64,000 nucleotides of DNA. Origin: Ditibartonella choladocola. Lineage in GTDB: Bacteria > Pseudomonadota > Alphaproteobacteria > Rhizobiales > Rhizobiaceae. Each line of letters begins with the position of its first letter. Within the stretch, counting starts at the first letter, position 1. The DNA lies in NCBI RefSeq assembly GCF_002007565.1, contig NZ_CP015625.1:744001-808000 (forward strand), given 5' to 3'. The notes below the pieces were generated by a model. It saw only the letters and a program-made list of their open reading frames with translations, was not told the origin of the DNA and did not search any database. Positions 37,162-47,170 of the stretch are shown piece by piece. A program made the translations under genes and the position numbers.

Positions 37162-38364
37162 ATGGGAAAAGCACAAATCGATCAACATCTGGTAAAAGTC
37201 ATCACCGAGGCCGACCGGCTGGCATTTGACGCAATGTCGGCCGCTGGCGGGAGTGCTTTTCTCGATCAATCCATGATAAGATTGGAAGACAAAAAAACCA
37301 GGGGAAGGGGAGCGGCGCTCAATCCTGCCGGAAGGTTCGAGAAACAGTCATGCGAACGTTTTTATGACGGTTGGGATATGGATGAACAGCTTTCTCCGCT
37401 TCAAACATCTGTAGAAACCGAAAAAGCCCGTACGATTATTACCCGCAATGTTTCCCCCGATATTTTCTTTGATCGTTCTATCAATCCTTATCGCGGGTGC
37501 GAACATGGTTGTATTTATTGTTTTGCGCGCCCGACTCATTCTTATATGGGACTGTCGGCAGGGATTGATTTTGAAACAAAATTATTTGCCAAACCCGACG
37601 CGGCAAAACTTCTGGAACGGGAATTGTCAAAACCCGATTATAAAGTCCGGCCAATAGCTATCGGAACCAATACAGACCCCTACCAGCCAATTGAAAAAAA
37701 CTGGCAGATTATGCGGCAAATTCTTGAAGTATTGGATAAATGCAACCATCCGGTTTGTATCACAACAAAATCGGCACTAATTGTAAGGGATTGCGATATT
37801 CTTGAAAGAATGGCTGAGCGAAAGCTTGTCCGCGTGGCTTTATCCATAACAACATTGGACAGAAAGCTTGCCCGCCTCATGGAACCACGCGCCGCAACGC
37901 CGGAGCGGCGTTTATGGGCAATCAAAGAATTGACAAAAAAGGGCGTGCCCGTGAGCGTTATGATGGCGCCGGTTATTCCGGGATTGAATGACCATGAAAT
38001 AGAAAACATATTGACCAAGGCAAAAGATGCCGGTGCGATTGACGCGGGGTATGTCATGCTCAGACTACCTTATGAAGTTGCTCCGCTCTTTAAAGACTGG
38101 CTGTTGCGTGAATATCCCGACCGTTACAGGCGGGTTATGCAGCTTCTGCGTGATATGCGTGGTGGCAAGGATTATGATGCGGATTGGAAAACACGCATGT
38201 CCGGCGAGGGGCCGTTTGCAAAACTCGTTGCCGACCGTTTTCGCTTGGCGCGGCAAAGATCGGGCTTGCATGAACGCCATCCAAAGCTTGAGACCGGATA
38301 TTTCAAGCCACCGCTGAAAGTCGCCAAACAATTATCTTTTCTTTTGACGAAAAAGATTGATTAA
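37162..38364 (+). CDS. PA0069 family radical SAM protein
   Basis: A 400-residue radical SAM enzyme. The 4Fe-4S motif is INPYRGCEHGCIYCFARPTH (C-x3-C-x2-C, about 107-126), followed by SAM-binding strands such as IAIGTNTDPYQPIEK and VCITTKSALIVRD, typical of the PA0069/SPL-like group. The substrate of the family is unknown; spore photoproduct lyase-like chemistry has been suggested for relatives. The start is uncertain: ATG 37162 is used, without a clear ribosome site. Confidence 0.9.
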   Translation: MGKAQIDQHLVKVITEADRLAFDAMSAAGGSAFLDQSMIRLEDKKTRGRGAALNPAGRFEKQSCERFYDGWDMDEQLSPLQTSVETEKARTIITRNVSPDIFFDRSINPYRGCEHGCIYCFARPTHSYMGLSAGIDFETKLFAKPDAAKLLERELSKPDYKVRPIAIGTNTDPYQPIEKNWQIMRQILEVLDKCNHPVCITTKSALIVRDCDILERMAERKLVRVALSITTLDRKLARLMEPRAATPERRLWAIKELTKKGVPVSVMMAPVIPGLNDHEIENILTKAKDAGAIDAGYVMLRLPYEVAPLFKDWLLREYPDRYRRVMQLLRDMRGGKDYDADWKTRMSGEGPFAKLVADRFRLARQRSGLHERHPKLETGYFKPPLKVAKQLSFLLTKKID

Positions 38365-38436
38365 GGATTTATTTCCCGCAATTCATACGAATGGCCGGAC
38401 TTGTCCGAAATCTCCTGTAATGCAATTGGATTGTCC

Positions 38437-39090
38437 ATGTCTCACAAAAATGATCTGCCGCTATTTCAAGATATTCCTTTAATGCCCGATTACGCGATCG
38501 AGGAAAGTCTTATTGCAAAAGGCTATCAGAACATTGCCGGAGTGGATGAAGTCGGGCGGGGACCTCTGGCCGGTCCAGTGGTGACGGCTGCGGTTATTCT
38601 TGACCGGAATAACATACCTGACGGCTTAAATGATTCCAAAAAGCTTTCGGCAAAGAAACGCGAAGCACTTTATGACGGGATTTTGCGTTCGGCAGTAGCC
38701 GTGTCAATTTGTAGCCTGTCGGCAACGGAAATTGATCGTACCGATATCAGAAAAGCCGCACTTGAGGCCATGAGAAGAGCGGTGTGCAGTCTTTCTGTCA
38801 ATGCAGATTATGTTCTGGTTGACGGGCGCGATATTCCCCCGAAACTTGCTTATCCCGCTCAGGCACTGATAAAAGGTGACGGGCGGTCCCAATCTATTGC
38901 GGCGGCATCCATTATAGCAAAAGTCACGCGTGACCGGTTAATGGAAAAAGTGGGAGAAGTTTATCCCGCTTACGGTTTTGAAAAACATGCCGGATATGCA
39001 ACGGCGTTTCACCGAGCCGCGATAGAACATGAAGGGCCGGTCAAAAAATTGCACCGTTTCAGTTTTGCCCCGATCAAGGGCGCGTTCTAG
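38437..39090 (+). CDS. rnhB: ribonuclease HII
   Basis: A 217-residue enzyme that removes ribonucleotides from RNA:DNA hybrids. The active-site segment [22 protein letters not shown] carries the conserved Asp-Glu, with [10 protein letters not shown] giving the third aspartate and [15 protein letters not shown] and the C-terminal [14 protein letters not shown] completing the family pattern. The ATG at 38437 is preferred; the frame is open from a TTG at 38401. Confidence 0.97.
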   Translation: MSHKNDLPLFQDIPLMPDYAIEESLIAKGYQNIAGVDEVGRGPLAGPVVTAAVILDRNNIPDGLNDSKKLSAKKREALYDGILRSAVAVSICSLSATEIDRTDIRKAALEAMRRAVCSLSVNADYVLVDGRDIPPKLAYPAQALIKGDGRSQSIAAASIIAKVTRDRLMEKVGEVYPAYGFEKHAGYATAFHRAAIEHEGPVKKLHRFSFAPIKGAF

Positions 39091-39102
39091 AGGATTGATA
39101 TA

Positions 39103-40062
39103 ATGATTATTCTTGCCTCGTCAAAAGACGCCGTTTCAAAAGCTGTTTCCTATCTTGATAAAGGGGAGCTTGTGGCGCTACCGACCGAGACGGTCTACGG
39201 GCTTGCAGCGGATGCTACAAATGGCAAAGCGGTTGCCAATATATTCAAAACCAAAGGACGCCCCCAATTCAATCCGTTGATTGCCCATGTCAGCGGTGTG
39301 GATATGGCGGAAGACATTGTCGAAATTGACGCAATTTCACAAAAGCTTATGGACACTTTCTGGCCAGGACCGTTAACATTGGTTTTGCCGCTGAAAAATC
39401 CGACACCGATAGACCCGCTTACCAGCGCGGGTTTGAAAACTTTGGCGGTTCGCAATCCTGTCGGGATATTCGCGACAATAGTAAAAGAACTCGGCCGGCC
39501 GGTTGCAGCACCGAGCGCAAATATATCCGGCCGTTTGAGCAGTACAACTGCGCAGGATGTTGCCGACATGTTCGGAGAAAAAGTGCCGCTTATTATCGAT
39601 GGCGGCGCAACGCGTGTCGGCGTTGAATCGACAATTATCAAGGTAATGGAAGGACGCATCCTGCTGCTTCGTCCGGGTGGTCTTGCGACCGGAGAAATCG
39701 AGAAAGTAACAGGACTGAAGCTTGAACGTGTAGACCAGCGAGCAGCCATCGAAGCACCGGGCATGTTGAAATCCCATTATGCACCCAATGCATTTGTGAG
39801 ACTTGACGCCAAAGACGTCAAAAACGGGGAAGCGCTTTTAGCCTTTGGAAAACAACAAACCGTAAATGCTGCACATGCTGTTGCAACGCTCAATTTAAGC
39901 GAGAGAGGGAATCTTGAAGAGGCGGCGAGCAACCTGTTTCATTATCTGAAGGAACTTGATAGAAAAGATGTTGAATGTATAGCTGTCGAGCCGATACCCT
40001 TTACCGGCTTGGGCGAGGCTATCAATGACCGGCTTCAACGTGCAGCCGCACCGAGGAAATAG
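39103..40062 (+). CDS. tsaC: L-threonylcarbamoyladenylate synthase, two-domain Sua5 type
   Basis: A 319-residue protein needed for the t6A modification of ANN-decoding tRNAs. The YrdC domain covers residues 1-205 with LPTETVYGLAADATN, KTKGRPQFNPLIAHV and the APSANISGRLSSTT motif. A C-terminal Sua5 domain follows a GMLKSHYAPN linker, making it Sua5-like rather than the short TsaC. Ribosome site GAGG precedes. Followed after 2 bases by the FAD oxidoreductase gene. Confidence 0.95.
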   Translation: MIILASSKDAVSKAVSYLDKGELVALPTETVYGLAADATNGKAVANIFKTKGRPQFNPLIAHVSGVDMAEDIVEIDAISQKLMDTFWPGPLTLVLPLKNPTPIDPLTSAGLKTLAVRNPVGIFATIVKELGRPVAAPSANISGRLSSTTAQDVADMFGEKVPLIIDGGATRVGVESTIIKVMEGRILLLRPGGLATGEIEKVTGLKLERVDQRAAIEAPGMLKSHYAPNAFVRLDAKDVKNGEALLAFGKQQTVNAAHAVATLNLSERGNLEEAASNLFHYLKELDRKDVECIAVEPIPFTGLGEAINDRLQRAAAPRK

Positions 40063-40064
40063 AA

Positions 40065-41477
40065 ATGATGGACAAAAAGCTGATTGAACGGTTTATAAAA
40101 ATTGTCGGAGTCAATCACGCTTTGGTGGATCAGGATGTGATTTCATCCTATCTTGTCGAACAACGCGGTCTTTATCACGGGCGCACACCGCTTGTTTTGC
40201 GCCCTTCCTCGCCACAAGAAGTTTCGGAAATTATGAAACTTGCGAGCGAAAGCGGAACCCCCATTGTTCCACAAGGAGGGAATACCGGTCTTGTCGGGGC
40301 GCAACAACCGGACGAAAGTGCTAACGAGATTATTGTTTCTATGGAGCGTTTGAACAGAATCCGCTCGATTGATGTCGAAGGTAATCTGGCTTTGGTGGAA
40401 GCGGGAGTGGTTCTTCAGACATTACAGGAAAAGGTTGACGAGAAGGGGCGCTTTTTTCCTTTATCACTTGGTTCGGAAGGGACTTGCCAGATCGGGGGCA
40501 ATCTTTCATCCAATGCCGGTGGTACGGGTGTTCTTGCTTATGGCAATACGCGCGAACTCTGTCTGGGTCTTGAAGTTGTTCTGCCGGACGGGCGCATTCT
40601 CGACGATTTGCGCTATGTGAAGAAGGATAATAGCGGCTATGATCTGAAAGACCTGTTTATCGGCGCTGAAGGAACGCTTGGTATTATCACCGCTGCCGTT
40701 ATGAAGCTTTTTCCAAAACCGCAAGGAAAAGCGGTTGCCTATGCGGGCATGAAAAGTCCGGAAAAAGCGTTAGAACTTCTGCTTCTTGCCCAGAAAAAAG
40801 CCGGTTCCATGCTTACCGGTTTTGAACTTATGGCAAAGGTCGGAATGGAAATGTCTTTGCGCTATGTCAAAGGCGCTCATGCTCCAATTGCGCATGAAAG
40901 TGAATGGTATGTACTGCTTGATCTTTCTTCTTCCCATAGTGACGGTGAGGCGAGCAACACGATAGAAGATATTCTGGCAGATGCACTCCAACAGGGGATT
41001 ATAGAAGATGCCTCCATTGCCCGTTCGGTGAGCCAGCAGAAGGAATTCTGGCGGCTTCGCGAAGATATGTCACCGGCGCAGAAATTGGAGGGCGGTTCGA
41101 TCAAACATGATATTTCTGTTCCTATCGCCTCGATTCCTGATTTTATCAGTGATGCGGCGAAAATCATTGAAGCCATCTCGCCGGGTGCCCGCATTGTCTG
41201 CTTTGGTCATATGGGCGATGGTAACCTGCATTATAATGTGTCGCAACCGGTTGGTGCCGACAAACAAGCCTATCTTTCCCTTTGGGGGGAAATGAATCAC
41301 CGTATCCATACACTGGTTATGAGTTATAATGGTTCATTTTCGGCCGAACACGGGATCGGGCAATTGAAACGCAAAGAACTTGTTGCCTTCAAATCTCCGG
41401 TAGCACTTTCTCTCATGCGTTCGATCAAACAGCTATTCGACCCGAAAAACATCATGAATCCGGGCAAAATGCTATAA
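40065..41477 (+). CDS. FAD-linked oxidoreductase, D-2-hydroxyacid dehydrogenase type
   Basis: A 470-residue flavoprotein. FAD_binding_4 domain: VVPQGGNTGLVGAQQPDESANEII (about 64-88) and CQIGGNLSSNAGGTGVLAYGNTRELCLGLEVVLPDG; the C-terminal FAD-oxidase_C domain has GHMGDGNLHYNV (about 383), the zinc-binding segment, and SAEHGIGQLK. This matches the D-2-hydroxyglutarate/D-lactate dehydrogenase group (GlcD/DLD). The true substrate is unknown. It forms a tight pair with the Sua5 gene, an arrangement seen in other Rhizobiales. Confidence 0.93.
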   Translation: MMDKKLIERFIKIVGVNHALVDQDVISSYLVEQRGLYHGRTPLVLRPSSPQEVSEIMKLASESGTPIVPQGGNTGLVGAQQPDESANEIIVSMERLNRIRSIDVEGNLALVEAGVVLQTLQEKVDEKGRFFPLSLGSEGTCQIGGNLSSNAGGTGVLAYGNTRELCLGLEVVLPDGRILDDLRYVKKDNSGYDLKDLFIGAEGTLGIITAAVMKLFPKPQGKAVAYAGMKSPEKALELLLLAQKKAGSMLTGFELMAKVGMEMSLRYVKGAHAPIAHESEWYVLLDLSSSHSDGEASNTIEDILADALQQGIIEDASIARSVSQQKEFWRLREDMSPAQKLEGGSIKHDISVPIASIPDFISDAAKIIEAISPGARIVCFGHMGDGNLHYNVSQPVGADKQAYLSLWGEMNHRIHTLVMSYNGSFSAEHGIGQLKRKELVAFKSPVALSLMRSIKQLFDPKNIMNPGKML

Positions 41478-41628
41478 GTTTTGGTGAATAATAATTTAAA
41501 GCGCTGTTTGTAATTCGATAACCAAAAAACAAACCAATAATTTTTTAACCTAACCTTTTAACAAACCTATTAACAAAGCTCGCTAAGGTGTTCCCGATTG
41601 AATTGAAGAGGATATTGGGGACAAATAT

Positions 41629-42165
41629 ATGGCCACTCAATGGGCTAATCGGGCAAAAGCAGGGCTTGAACTGAGACTGGATCCCTGCCATCTGCCACAA
41701 TATGTTTCTTTCGATGTTCAGGATAAGACCATTGTCTGTTCACTGAACGAGCGTGGAGCAGCGTTAAAAATCGAAGATGAAAACGGTGCTTCACGTGTGT
41801 CGCGTCTGGTACTTGCCCATCAATTCAAAGGTGTTGCTGCGCGCGCTGTTGTGACTTCTTCAGGGCAAAAAGCGGTTTCTCTGGAGTTGTTACACCGAAA
41901 TCATGATATATGCATTCCGCTTCTTGTTTCGCGCGATCTTGATGATGTGCTTCTCGATTGGCGACTTTGGGCAGATACCTATGATTTGCCGATGCTTCTT
42001 CTCAATGATGATGGTTCGGTTATTCCTGTCAAAGATCGCTCGCCGCTTGAACATTTTTTTGGTAAACACCCGCACCAACACGCAAAAAAGAACTTTTCAT
42101 TGAGGTGTCGGGGATGCTCTCTGGGCATAAGACTGGTTATCAACAATCAGGTTATGCTTGGATAA
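41629..42165 (+). CDS. DUF6101 family protein
   Basis: A 178-residue Rhizobiales-specific protein of unknown function. LRLDPCHLPQYVSFDVQD at the start and LSRLVLAHQ-type and VSLELLHRNHDICIPLLVS strands in the middle are the family pattern; a CRGCSLGIRLVINNQ stretch ends it. Upstream (41540-41580) are three TTAAC elements in about 35 bases that loosely resemble CtrA half-sites. Cytoplasmic, no membrane segment seen. Confidence 0.85.
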   Translation: MATQWANRAKAGLELRLDPCHLPQYVSFDVQDKTIVCSLNERGAALKIEDENGASRVSRLVLAHQFKGVAARAVVTSSGQKAVSLELLHRNHDICIPLLVSRDLDDVLLDWRLWADTYDLPMLLLNDDGSVIPVKDRSPLEHFFGKHPHQHAKKNFSLRCRGCSLGIRLVINNQVMLG

Positions 42166-42420
42166 CGCAATTAAACCACATCCGGAAACGGTCACACTTT
42201 TCGCTGCAAGCCTGTCTTTGGTGGAACGGATCATGAAAAGCTTGTAATTTCGATCAAATCGCATTTCTTTAAAGACGACAATGATCCGATAATTTTGAAG
42301 GATAATGGTGTTCGGTTTCGGCAATAGAAAATAAAAGTTGCGGAAATTTTCGTTTATTTTTTTGCCATTTGACAGTGAACCGGTGTTAAGCTTACCAGCG
42401 GTTTTAAACCGGAGGACCGA

Positions 42421-42963
42421 ATGACGCGGCAAATTATTTTTATACTTGAAAAGCAGGATGCGATTGAAGCGCTTACAGCCTATTATCGCGATCATGCCCT
42501 ATCAAAACGGACATTTACCAGTCTTTTTCTCCTATGGATAACGGCGGTTGCTGTCATGTCGGCGGTTCTTGTGGTGATTGATGGTGCCGATTGGTATCAG
42601 AACTGGGGGCATTCGCTCTATAGAATTTCAGCCATTTATGCCGCGATTATCATTGCAATCTGGGCACTGAATTATTTTGTTCTCATCCCCCACCATGTCA
42701 AACAACTGGTCAAAAATGACAAACAGATCGGGCTTGAACAAACCTGGGTTTGGGATGACCATGCAGTGGCAATAAAAAGCTCCTATATCCGCGGGACATA
42801 TCCTTTCCGCCTGTTTTCCGGTTGGCGGGAATATCCGACATTCATCGCATTATATATATCGCCCAAAAAATTCAATGTATTGCCCAAAGCACCGATAAAC
42901 GAAGAACAGTTGGAAGATTTGCGCAGCATTTTCAAACGCGAAATAGCGGCTGAAGAAAAATAG
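42421..42963 (+). CDS. YcxB-like membrane protein
   Basis: A 180-residue protein with two hydrophobic helices at about 35-55 and 75-95, and a C-terminal cytoplasmic domain of the YcxB type (WDDHAVAIKSSYIRGTYPFRLFSGWREYPTFIALYISPKKFNVLPKAPINEEQ). Function unknown. A GGAGG site precedes the ATG. It is a single gene, flanked by gaps. Confidence 0.75.
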   Translation: MTRQIIFILEKQDAIEALTAYYRDHALSKRTFTSLFLLWITAVAVMSAVLVVIDGADWYQNWGHSLYRISAIYAAIIIAIWALNYFVLIPHHVKQLVKNDKQIGLEQTWVWDDHAVAIKSSYIRGTYPFRLFSGWREYPTFIALYISPKKFNVLPKAPINEEQLEDLRSIFKREIAAEEK

Positions 42964-43310
42964 AATAAGCGACTTTTGATAAATTCACTTTGAAACCGGA
43001 TCAGAAGAGCCCGCCACGTTGTAAATAAAACGATTTTGTTAAACCCGACCGGTAAAATGAATACCCGTCCTATAAAACCGTCGAAAGTGAAGCTGTCTTT
43101 TTTGAAAATGCTTCACATTATCCGACACACCCTTTAATGCCCGATTTCCTTGATGACTTTTACCGGACAGGCAACGAATGATGCACTGTTTGCAACATCC
43201 TGTTTTATAGTCATTCTGATTTCATTATCCAGTATCAGGAAATTATAACGCACGAAACGGAATGACAGCCCGCTTATATCAAACGATGTTTTTTCCGGAT
43301 ATTCGGCGTT
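42964..43310. other. 347-base gap; in-frame open stretch after purD
   Basis: No supported gene. On the minus strand, the purD frame stays open for 58 codons beyond its stop (43134-43310), with a sequence (FDISGLSFRFVRYNF...MTIKQDVANS) that vaguely recalls DUF1488 proteins. It has no start codon until codon 33. It may be a decayed small gene. Confidence 0.4.
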
Positions 43311-44609
43311 TTACCCGATCAATCGGTTTTTAGCTGCTTCTTCCCGCTCGATTGCGCGCCAGCCTATATCATGGCGATAAAATCCCTCCGGCCAATCAAT
43401 CAATTTTATCGCTTGATAGGCTTTTTGCTGCGCCTCTTTTACAGTTTTACCGGTTGCTGTGACATTCAAAACCCTGCCGCCATTGGCTATGATCTTTCCG
43501 TCTTTCAATGCCGTACCGGCGTGGAAAACTTTCACGTCAGGAAGTTTATCCGCTTTTTCTATGCCGGAAATAATACTGCCACGTTGAGGAGCTTCCGGAT
43601 AACCTTTTGCGGCCATAACAACAGTCAAAGCTTTGTCGGTTTTCCAGTTGAGTTCGACATTTTCGAGATTACCCTTTGCGAGGGAATAGAGAACCGGTAG
43701 AAGATCGCTTTTTAACCGCATCATCAGAACCTGACATTCAGGGTCACCGAAGCGGACGTTGAATTCGATAAGTTCGGGGCCTTTTTTTGTAATCATCAAT
43801 CCGACAAACAGAACGCCGCTGAATGGACAACCAAGATCGGCCATGCCACGAATGGTAGGCTCGACGATTTCATTCATAACGCGCTTGGTCATATCTTCGG
43901 TCATAACGGGTGCCGGTGAATAAGCACCCATGCCACCGGTATTGGCTCCCTTGTCACCATCACTCACGCGTTTATGGTCTTGTGCAGAACCAAAAGGAAT
44001 GGCCGTTTTCCCGTCACAAAGGCAAAAGAAACTCGCTTCCTCGCCATCAAGAAATTCTTCCACAACAATTTCAACCCCCGCTTTACCGAAGGCTCCGGCA
44101 AAACAGGCGTCAACCGCTTCAAGAGCTTCCTTTATTGTCGTGGCGACTGTTACACCTTTACCGGCAGCCAAACCATCGGCTTTGATAACGATCGGCGCGC
44201 CTTTTTTTTCGATATAACTTTTAGCGTCGTTTGCATTTTTAAAACGTTGGTAAGCGCCGGTTGGAATATTATATTTGGCGCATAAATCTTTGGTAAATCC
44301 TTTTGATCCTTCAAGCCGTGCAGCGAGTTTACTTGGCCCGACAACAAGAATCCCGGCATTACGAAGGGAATCTGCAAGCCCATCGACAAGAGGTGCTTCC
44401 GGACCGATGACAACGAGTTGAATGGCATTGTTCTTGCAAAATTCGCCAACCACCTTATGGTTTTTTACATCAAGTTCGATATTGTCGGCCAATTCGAGTG
44501 TTCCGGGATTTCCGGGTGCACAAAAGAGCTTGCCAAGAAGGGGAGAAGACGAAATTTTATATGCCAATGCATGTTCGCGTCCGCCTGAACCAATGAGAAG
44601 AACGTTCAT
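43311..44609 (-). CDS. purD: phosphoribosylamine--glycine ligase
   Basis: A 432-residue ATP-grasp enzyme for step two of purine synthesis, joining phosphoribosylamine and glycine. [37 protein letters not shown] (about 140), the metal-binding [17 protein letters not shown] (about 283-299) and PQRGSIISG in the C-terminal domain are diagnostic. Length is normal. The ribosome site is AGGAG about 6 bases ahead of the ATG. Confidence 0.98.
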   Translation of the reverse strand: MNVLLIGSGGREHALAYKISSSPLLGKLFCAPGNPGTLELADNIELDVKNHKVVGEFCKNNAIQLVVIGPEAPLVDGLADSLRNAGILVVGPSKLAARLEGSKGFTKDLCAKYNIPTGAYQRFKNANDAKSYIEKKGAPIVIKADGLAAGKGVTVATTIKEALEAVDACFAGAFGKAGVEIVVEEFLDGEEASFFCLCDGKTAIPFGSAQDHKRVSDGDKGANTGGMGAYSPAPVMTEDMTKRVMNEIVEPTIRGMADLGCPFSGVLFVGLMITKKGPELIEFNVRFGDPECQVLMMRLKSDLLPVLYSLAKGNLENVELNWKTDKALTVVMAAKGYPEAPQRGSIISGIEKADKLPDVKVFHAGTALKDGKIIANGGRVLNVTATGKTVKEAQQKAYQAIKLIDWPEGFYRHDIGWRAIEREEAAKNRLIG

Positions 44610-44701
44610 TGCTTGCTCCTGCTGAAGAAGATGTTAAAACCGTTGCTCTTGTCATAGAAACGAAATGCTTTAGCTTCAAGGTAAAAGGTGTGCTGTTATA
44701 A

Positions 44702-45712
44702 ATGGTAAACAACAAAAATATGACTTCCGCGAGCTTGAGCAATGGCGAAACAGTCCAAAAGGAAGGTGTGAGAGGGCGTGTCTTCGATGCGCCATCCGGT
44801 CATTGGGTCTATCACTTTTTACCGCGTTCCCTTTGGCCTTATGCCCAATTGGCACGTTGGGACAGACCTATTGGTTGGAAGCTTCTGATGTGGCCGTGTT
44901 TCTGGTCATTGATCCTTGCCATGGATGCGCCGGTTTTTGCCGCACAACCGCATCCATATGCGTTTATTCTGGCAATATGGTATCTTTTTCTTTTCTTTAT
45001 TGGTGCGGTTGCCATGCGGGGCGCCGGTTGCACATGGAACGATCTCGTTGACCAGAAAATTGATAACAAAGTCGAACGGACACGGTCGCGGCCTTTGCCA
45101 TCCGGTCAGGTCAGCCGGCTTCAGGCGAAAATTTTTATGGGGCTGCAATGCCTCGTCGGGCTTCTCGTACTGGTACAATTCAATCTGTTCAGCATTATTT
45201 TAGGTATTTCATCGCTTGTTGTTGTGGCGATTTACCCGTTTATGAAACGTGTCACAGACTGGCCTCAGTTTTTCTTGGGCCTTGCCTTCAATTGGGGGGC
45301 ATTGATGGGGTGGGCGACAATTTTCGGCCGTCTTGATTTTGCACCTCTGTGCCTCTATTGCGGTTCGGTTTTGTGGACCATCGGATATGACACCATCTAT
45401 GCCCATCAGGATAAGGAAGATGATGCAATTGTCGGGGTTCGTTCCACGGCAAGGCTCTTTGGTGAAAATACCAAACCTGCTCTTATCGTCCTTTATAGCG
45501 GTTTTATAGTGTTGAGCCTCGGTGCGTTTATTCTGGCCGGTGTTCCAACTTTAGCCTATCTTGGCATCGCCCTTGCAGCCATTCACATGTTTTACCAGAT
45601 TATCACAATCGACATTGACAATAATAGCGAGTGTCTGAGGTTGTTCAAATCCAATTCCATTGTCGGCTGGCTGATATTCCTTGGTCTGGTGTCAGGCTAT
45701 TTCGCACGCTAA
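44702..45712 (+). CDS. ubiA: 4-hydroxybenzoate polyprenyltransferase
   Basis: A 336-residue, multi-helix membrane enzyme of ubiquinone synthesis. The two aspartate-rich motifs are GCTWNDLVDQKIDNKVERTRSRPL (about 103-126) and GYDTIYAHQDKEDDAIVGVRSTA (about 226-248), binding the prenyl diphosphate through magnesium. It attaches the chain made by the polyprenyl synthase at 23.7 kb to 4-hydroxybenzoate. Starts at ATG 44702. Confidence 0.96.
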   Translation: MVNNKNMTSASLSNGETVQKEGVRGRVFDAPSGHWVYHFLPRSLWPYAQLARWDRPIGWKLLMWPCFWSLILAMDAPVFAAQPHPYAFILAIWYLFLFFIGAVAMRGAGCTWNDLVDQKIDNKVERTRSRPLPSGQVSRLQAKIFMGLQCLVGLLVLVQFNLFSIILGISSLVVVAIYPFMKRVTDWPQFFLGLAFNWGALMGWATIFGRLDFAPLCLYCGSVLWTIGYDTIYAHQDKEDDAIVGVRSTARLFGENTKPALIVLYSGFIVLSLGAFILAGVPTLAYLGIALAAIHMFYQIITIDIDNNSECLRLFKSNSIVGWLIFLGLVSGYFAR

Positions 45713-45830
45713 TTTTGTGACAATCAAGCCAATCCGGTCAATCAATCAGATGTATCAATCCGGCTCTGTAATCTAATCAAAGCCGGACAAAGTCGTTTAT
45801 TGGAAAGCGTGCCATTCGTGGCTGAAATGC

Positions 45831-46454
45831 TTACGGGTATAAACGGTGTTTTTCCCACGATTTCACATCGGGTGAAGGACGGGAAAAAACCACACGGTCA
45901 TGAAGCCTGAACTGCCTGTCATGCCAGAATTCTATTGAAAGCGGCTTGATTCTGAAACCCGACCAGTAAGGCGGGCGGGGAATGTTGCCGATCGCATATT
46001 TGGCCGTATATTCTGCAACTGCTTTTTCCAAAGCAAAGCGGCTTTCAAGCGGTCGGGATTGTTTGGATGCCCATGCACCGATGCGGCTTCCTCTTGCGCG
46101 GGATTGATAATAGGTATCAGCTTCTTCATCGCTGACTTTTTCAACCAGTCCACGTACTCTCACTTGCCTGCGCAATGATTTCCAATGAAAGCATAAAGCG
46201 GCCTTCATGGTAGCAAGTATTTCGCGGCCCTTATTGCTTTCATAATTGGTATAGAACACAAAACCATCCGTGTTGACAGCCTTCAAAAGCACCATACGCA
46301 CATCCGGAAGCCCCGTCGGATCCACCGTTGCAAGAGCCATGGCATTGGGGTCATTAACCTCGCTTTTTTCCGCGTCATCCATCCATGTTTTGAACAGTGC
46401 GAAAGGTTCATGAGCCTCGACAAAGTCACCAGTTTTTAACGTTTTATCTGTCAT
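45831..46454 (-). CDS. pdxH: pyridoxamine 5'-phosphate oxidase
   Basis: A 207-residue FMN enzyme that makes pyridoxal phosphate. [22 protein letters not shown] (about 40-60), [28 protein letters not shown] and the C-terminal substrate-binding signature [19 protein letters not shown] are all present. Normal length. Convergent with ubiA and divergent from the gene at 46531. Confidence 0.97.
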   Translation of the reverse strand: MTDKTLKTGDFVEAHEPFALFKTWMDDAEKSEVNDPNAMALATVDPTGLPDVRMVLLKAVNTDGFVFYTNYESNKGREILATMKAALCFHWKSLRRQVRVRGLVEKVSDEEADTYYQSRARGSRIGAWASKQSRPLESRFALEKAVAEYTAKYAIGNIPRPPYWSGFRIKPLSIEFWHDRQFRLHDRVVFSRPSPDVKSWEKHRLYP

Positions 46455-46530
46455 AATGCATCCGAATTATGTGTTTTGCGTATCATAAAGTGTTGTCAAA
46501 CTACATGGCCGACACAGAAAAAAGTGAGCT

Positions 46531-47001
46531 ATGGAAGCTTTTTTTAATTTGAAAAGCCGGCTTTGTCGTTTTGTCATTTTTGTCACGATCATGTGGCCAA
46601 TGCAAGGCTGTATCATATCGGGTGACAAACTTGATAATATGGGTTCGGCGCTCTCGTCGCGAGAAAACAATGTTGATACATCGTTTGTCACCGGTTCGGT
46701 CAATTCTCAAGCCACATTGCCGGGCGATCCTATCGTCCAGTCCGACGAACTTGTTATTCGCGACGAAATCAGAACAATCGGAAATCTTGACACTGCCCCC
46801 GAAGAATTGAAATGGGATAACAGCATTACCGGTAGCGAGGGGACAATCAGCGCGATTGTCGAAAACACCGATAAGGGACGCAAATGCCGCCGGTTCAAAA
46901 CAACCCGTTCAGCCTATGATGGCGAGAACCTCTATCACGGGCAAGTCTGCGAAATAGCACCCGAAGTCTGGACAATGACCGCCTTTGATATGGTGCATTG
47001 A
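46531..47001 (+). CDS. surface lipoprotein-like protein (RT0821/Lpp0805 type)
   Basis: A 156-residue protein. A signal sequence with a lipobox-like MQGC (cysteine about 27) suggests a lipoprotein. The C-terminal half carries RKCRRFKTTRSAYDGENLYHGQVCE, the pattern of RT0821/Lpp0805-family alphaproteobacterial surface antigens related to the 17-kDa rickettsial antigen. Two cysteines may form a disulfide. Likely in the outer membrane facing the periplasm or surface. Confidence 0.8.
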   Translation: MEAFFNLKSRLCRFVIFVTIMWPMQGCIISGDKLDNMGSALSSRENNVDTSFVTGSVNSQATLPGDPIVQSDELVIRDEIRTIGNLDTAPEELKWDNSITGSEGTISAIVENTDKGRKCRRFKTTRSAYDGENLYHGQVCEIAPEVWTMTAFDMVH

Positions 47002-47170
47002 AGTTCGTAATCGGGGCAATCAAAAACGCTTTAAAAAAACATTTAATGATCTGGTATTTTTGCTATTTGATAGGCATATAGAGAATGAGATATTTTCCAC
47101 CTTCAGGGTGGAGTAGTTTTTATAAAGCCGTTTTGGGTAAAGCCCATTTTCGGCTGGAAAGAGGATAAAT

